Assembly (NCBI GenBank): GCA_034411955.1 | Contig: DAOUMF010000099.1 | Span: 1-32,578, forward strand | Length of the DNA stretch: 32,578 nucleotides | Reading direction: 5' to 3' | Source: DAOUMF01 sp034411955 | GTDB lineage: Bacteria; Chloroflexota; Dehalococcoidia; SM23-28-2; RBG-16-64-32 | Shown: positions 31,422 through 32,578 of the stretch, piece by piece | Layout: the number at the start of each line of letters is the position of its first letter | How positions within the stretch are numbered: position 1 is the first letter of the stretch | Notes under the pieces: model-generated | What the model saw: only the letters and a program-made list of their open reading frames with translations | Database searches by the model: none | What the model was told of the DNA's origin: nothing | Program-made: the position numbers and the translations under genes

Positions 31422-32578
31422 TCACACCTCTCCCAGCATCGCCTCCGCCATCCCGACGTGGTTGGGCATGCCGATCTGGCGGTACGTGGCGATGGCCTCG
31501 GTCAGCAGTTGGCGGGCCTTGTCCCGATCTCCGGGGCCGTTGCGGTCGATGAGCATGCGGGCGTACCAGCGCCGCACCTCCGGCTGCTCGATCGCGACGG
31601 GTAGCTCGTGGGCCTGACGCAGGGCTGTCTGGTAGTGCTCCTCCGCCTTCTCCCACTGGCCGCCAGCCGCCGCTGCCATGCCGGCGTAGGTGTGCAGCGG
31701 TCCACGGTACCAGAACGTGAGGGTGCCCGTATCGATGGCTTGCAGGACTAGGGGATAGAGGTCCGCCGCCTCGTGGCGTTCGCCGAGGACGGCCAGTCCT
31801 TCAACCACCCCGAAGAGCATCTCCCAGGCGCCAAAAGTGCTGGCCTGTCCGCGGCGGGGCAACTTGTCCCGCCTCTGCTCCAACATGGCCAGGGCTGCAT
31901 CCCTGTCCCCGGCGTATGCCTTCACCAGGAACAAGCCGGCCCAGGCCTGGCCGGCCAGGATGCCTGGGGGCTCCAGCCGAGTGCCATCGTGGAAGCTCTG
32001 CAGCGCCTCCTGCCACCGGCCTCTCAAGAAACGCGCCCGGCCGAGGTAGATGAACGAGCCGGAGATCCAGGGCATGTCGGCGCTGCGGCACAGCTCTAGG
32101 TCGGCATTGGCGAACTCCTCGAATCCGTCGATGTCCCCCGTGCGCATGAACTCCACCGTGGCGCTGCCGCGCCGGGCGGCCATGAGGGCGCCCAGGTGAC
32201 CCAGGCGCTGCGCCAGCAGCTCTACCTCCTCGCCGATCTTGGCGGCTTCGTCGAAGCGACCGAGGAGGATCAGCGCGTACTGGCTGGTCCACTGCGTATC
32301 CACGAGTTGCCAGAGGTCGCCCGCCGAGCGCAGCAACTCGGCCGACCGCAGGCCAGCATCGACGGCCTCCCCTGGCTGCCAGTACCACGTATGGAGGAAG
32401 GCCTTCAATTCGAGGACCAATCCCAGGAGGTGGGGGTCGCGTAGCTCTTCTGCCATGGCCAATGCGGAGGCCACTTGGGGCTGGGGGGCATCGTAATCCC
32501 CGGAGAGGCCAAGGGCCTGTCCGGCCTGGACGAGAAGGCGGCAGCGGTGAGCGCTCGCCCCCTCCCCCAGAGCAGCGA
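31422..32578 (-). CDS. TPR-domain C-terminal part of a large regulator-type protein (partial)
   Basis: An open frame continuing past the right edge, stop at 31422. The visible 385 residues are tetratricopeptide-like helical repeats (LRSAELLRSAGDLWQLVDTQ, EALQSFHDGTRLEPPG, EKAEEHYQTALRQAHELPVA, DKARQLLTEAIATYRQIGMP). The tail, GMPNHVGMAEAMLGEV, is typical of the C-termini of adenylate-cyclase/AAA-ATPase or LuxR/MalT-type signal proteins in Chloroflexota and Actinomycetota. The catalytic or DNA-binding part would lie outside the window. An internal GTG at 32474 is not the start, because the same frame stays open with matching repeat sequence (GEGASAHRCRLLVQAGQALG) to the edge. Confidence 0.82.
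   Translation of the reverse strand, partial: AALGEGASAHRCRLLVQAGQALGLSGDYDAPQPQVASALAMAEELRDPHLLGLVLELKAFLHTWYWQPGEAVDAGLRSAELLRSAGDLWQLVDTQWTSQYALILLGRFDEAAKIGEEVELLAQRLGHLGALMAARRGSATVEFMRTGDIDGFEEFANADLELCRSADMPWISGSFIYLGRARFLRGRWQEALQSFHDGTRLEPPGILAGQAWAGLFLVKAYAGDRDAALAMLEQRRDKLPRRGQASTFGAWEMLFGVVEGLAVLGERHEAADLYPLVLQAIDTGTLTFWYRGPLHTYAGMAAAAGGQWEKAEEHYQTALRQAHELPVAIEQPEVRRWYARMLIDRNGPGDRDKARQLLTEAIATYRQIGMPNHVGMAEAMLGEV

Overview
This is a GC-rich window with dense operons, short intergenic gaps and many GTG starts. The gene content is a branched-chain 2-oxo-acid dehydrogenase with lipB, paired thiolase-like/DUF35 genes, F420-type FrhB proteins, a split archaeal-type glutamate synthase and palindromic housekeeping repeats. 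Together these fit a Chloroflexota bacterium, perhaps Dehalococcoidia-related, from an environmental genome. That assignment is inference from gene content; no marker gene is present.

Left part (1-11.1 kb). A minus-strand operon runs from about 5.85 kb to the left edge: lipoamide dehydrogenase E3, E1 alpha, E1 beta, the lipoyl acyltransferase E2, lipB, then the start of an ABC transporter ATPase. It makes the 2-oxo-acid dehydrogenase complex together with the octanoyltransferase needed to lipoylate it. A sigma70-like promoter lies before E3. Divergently, a plus-strand operon (6.0-10.5 kb) encodes two thiolase-fold proteins without the catalytic cysteine, two DUF35 zinc-ribbon/OB-fold partners and an acyl-CoA dehydrogenase. 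It looks like an acyl-CoA side-chain-cleavage module. A convergent SRPBCC-domain gene follows.

Central part (11.1-30.9 kb). An intact tRNA-Gly(GCC) stands at 11123. The 42 bases from its anticodon loop to its 3' end recur, 39 of 42 identical and in the same orientation, at 30821-30862. This is the signature left when a tyrosine recombinase inserts DNA at a tRNA 3' end. A broken integrase N-terminus lies directly after the tRNA, and a decayed sequence resembling an integrase C-terminus lies just before the distal repeat. The 19.7 kb between them therefore appears to be an old, immobilised metabolic island. It carries an Fe-S old-yellow-enzyme oxidoreductase with a 69-residue partner, a duplicated cysteine-rich protein, bifunctional proline dehydrogenase/P5C dehydrogenase, a set of LarA-like racemase, FrhB-like protein and IorA/IorB, a true thiolase, and a five-gene split glutamate synthase. 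The theme is amino-acid and 2-oxo/2-hydroxy-acid metabolism coupled to ferredoxin, flavin and nicotinamide carriers.

Right part (30.9-32.6 kb). tRNA-Leu(CAA), tRNA-Gln(TTG) and tRNA-Asn(GTT) form a cluster. A probable serine-recombinase fragment abuts tRNA-Asn, and the C-terminal TPR part of a large regulator-type protein runs off the right edge. No CRISPR array, rRNA or replication origin was seen.
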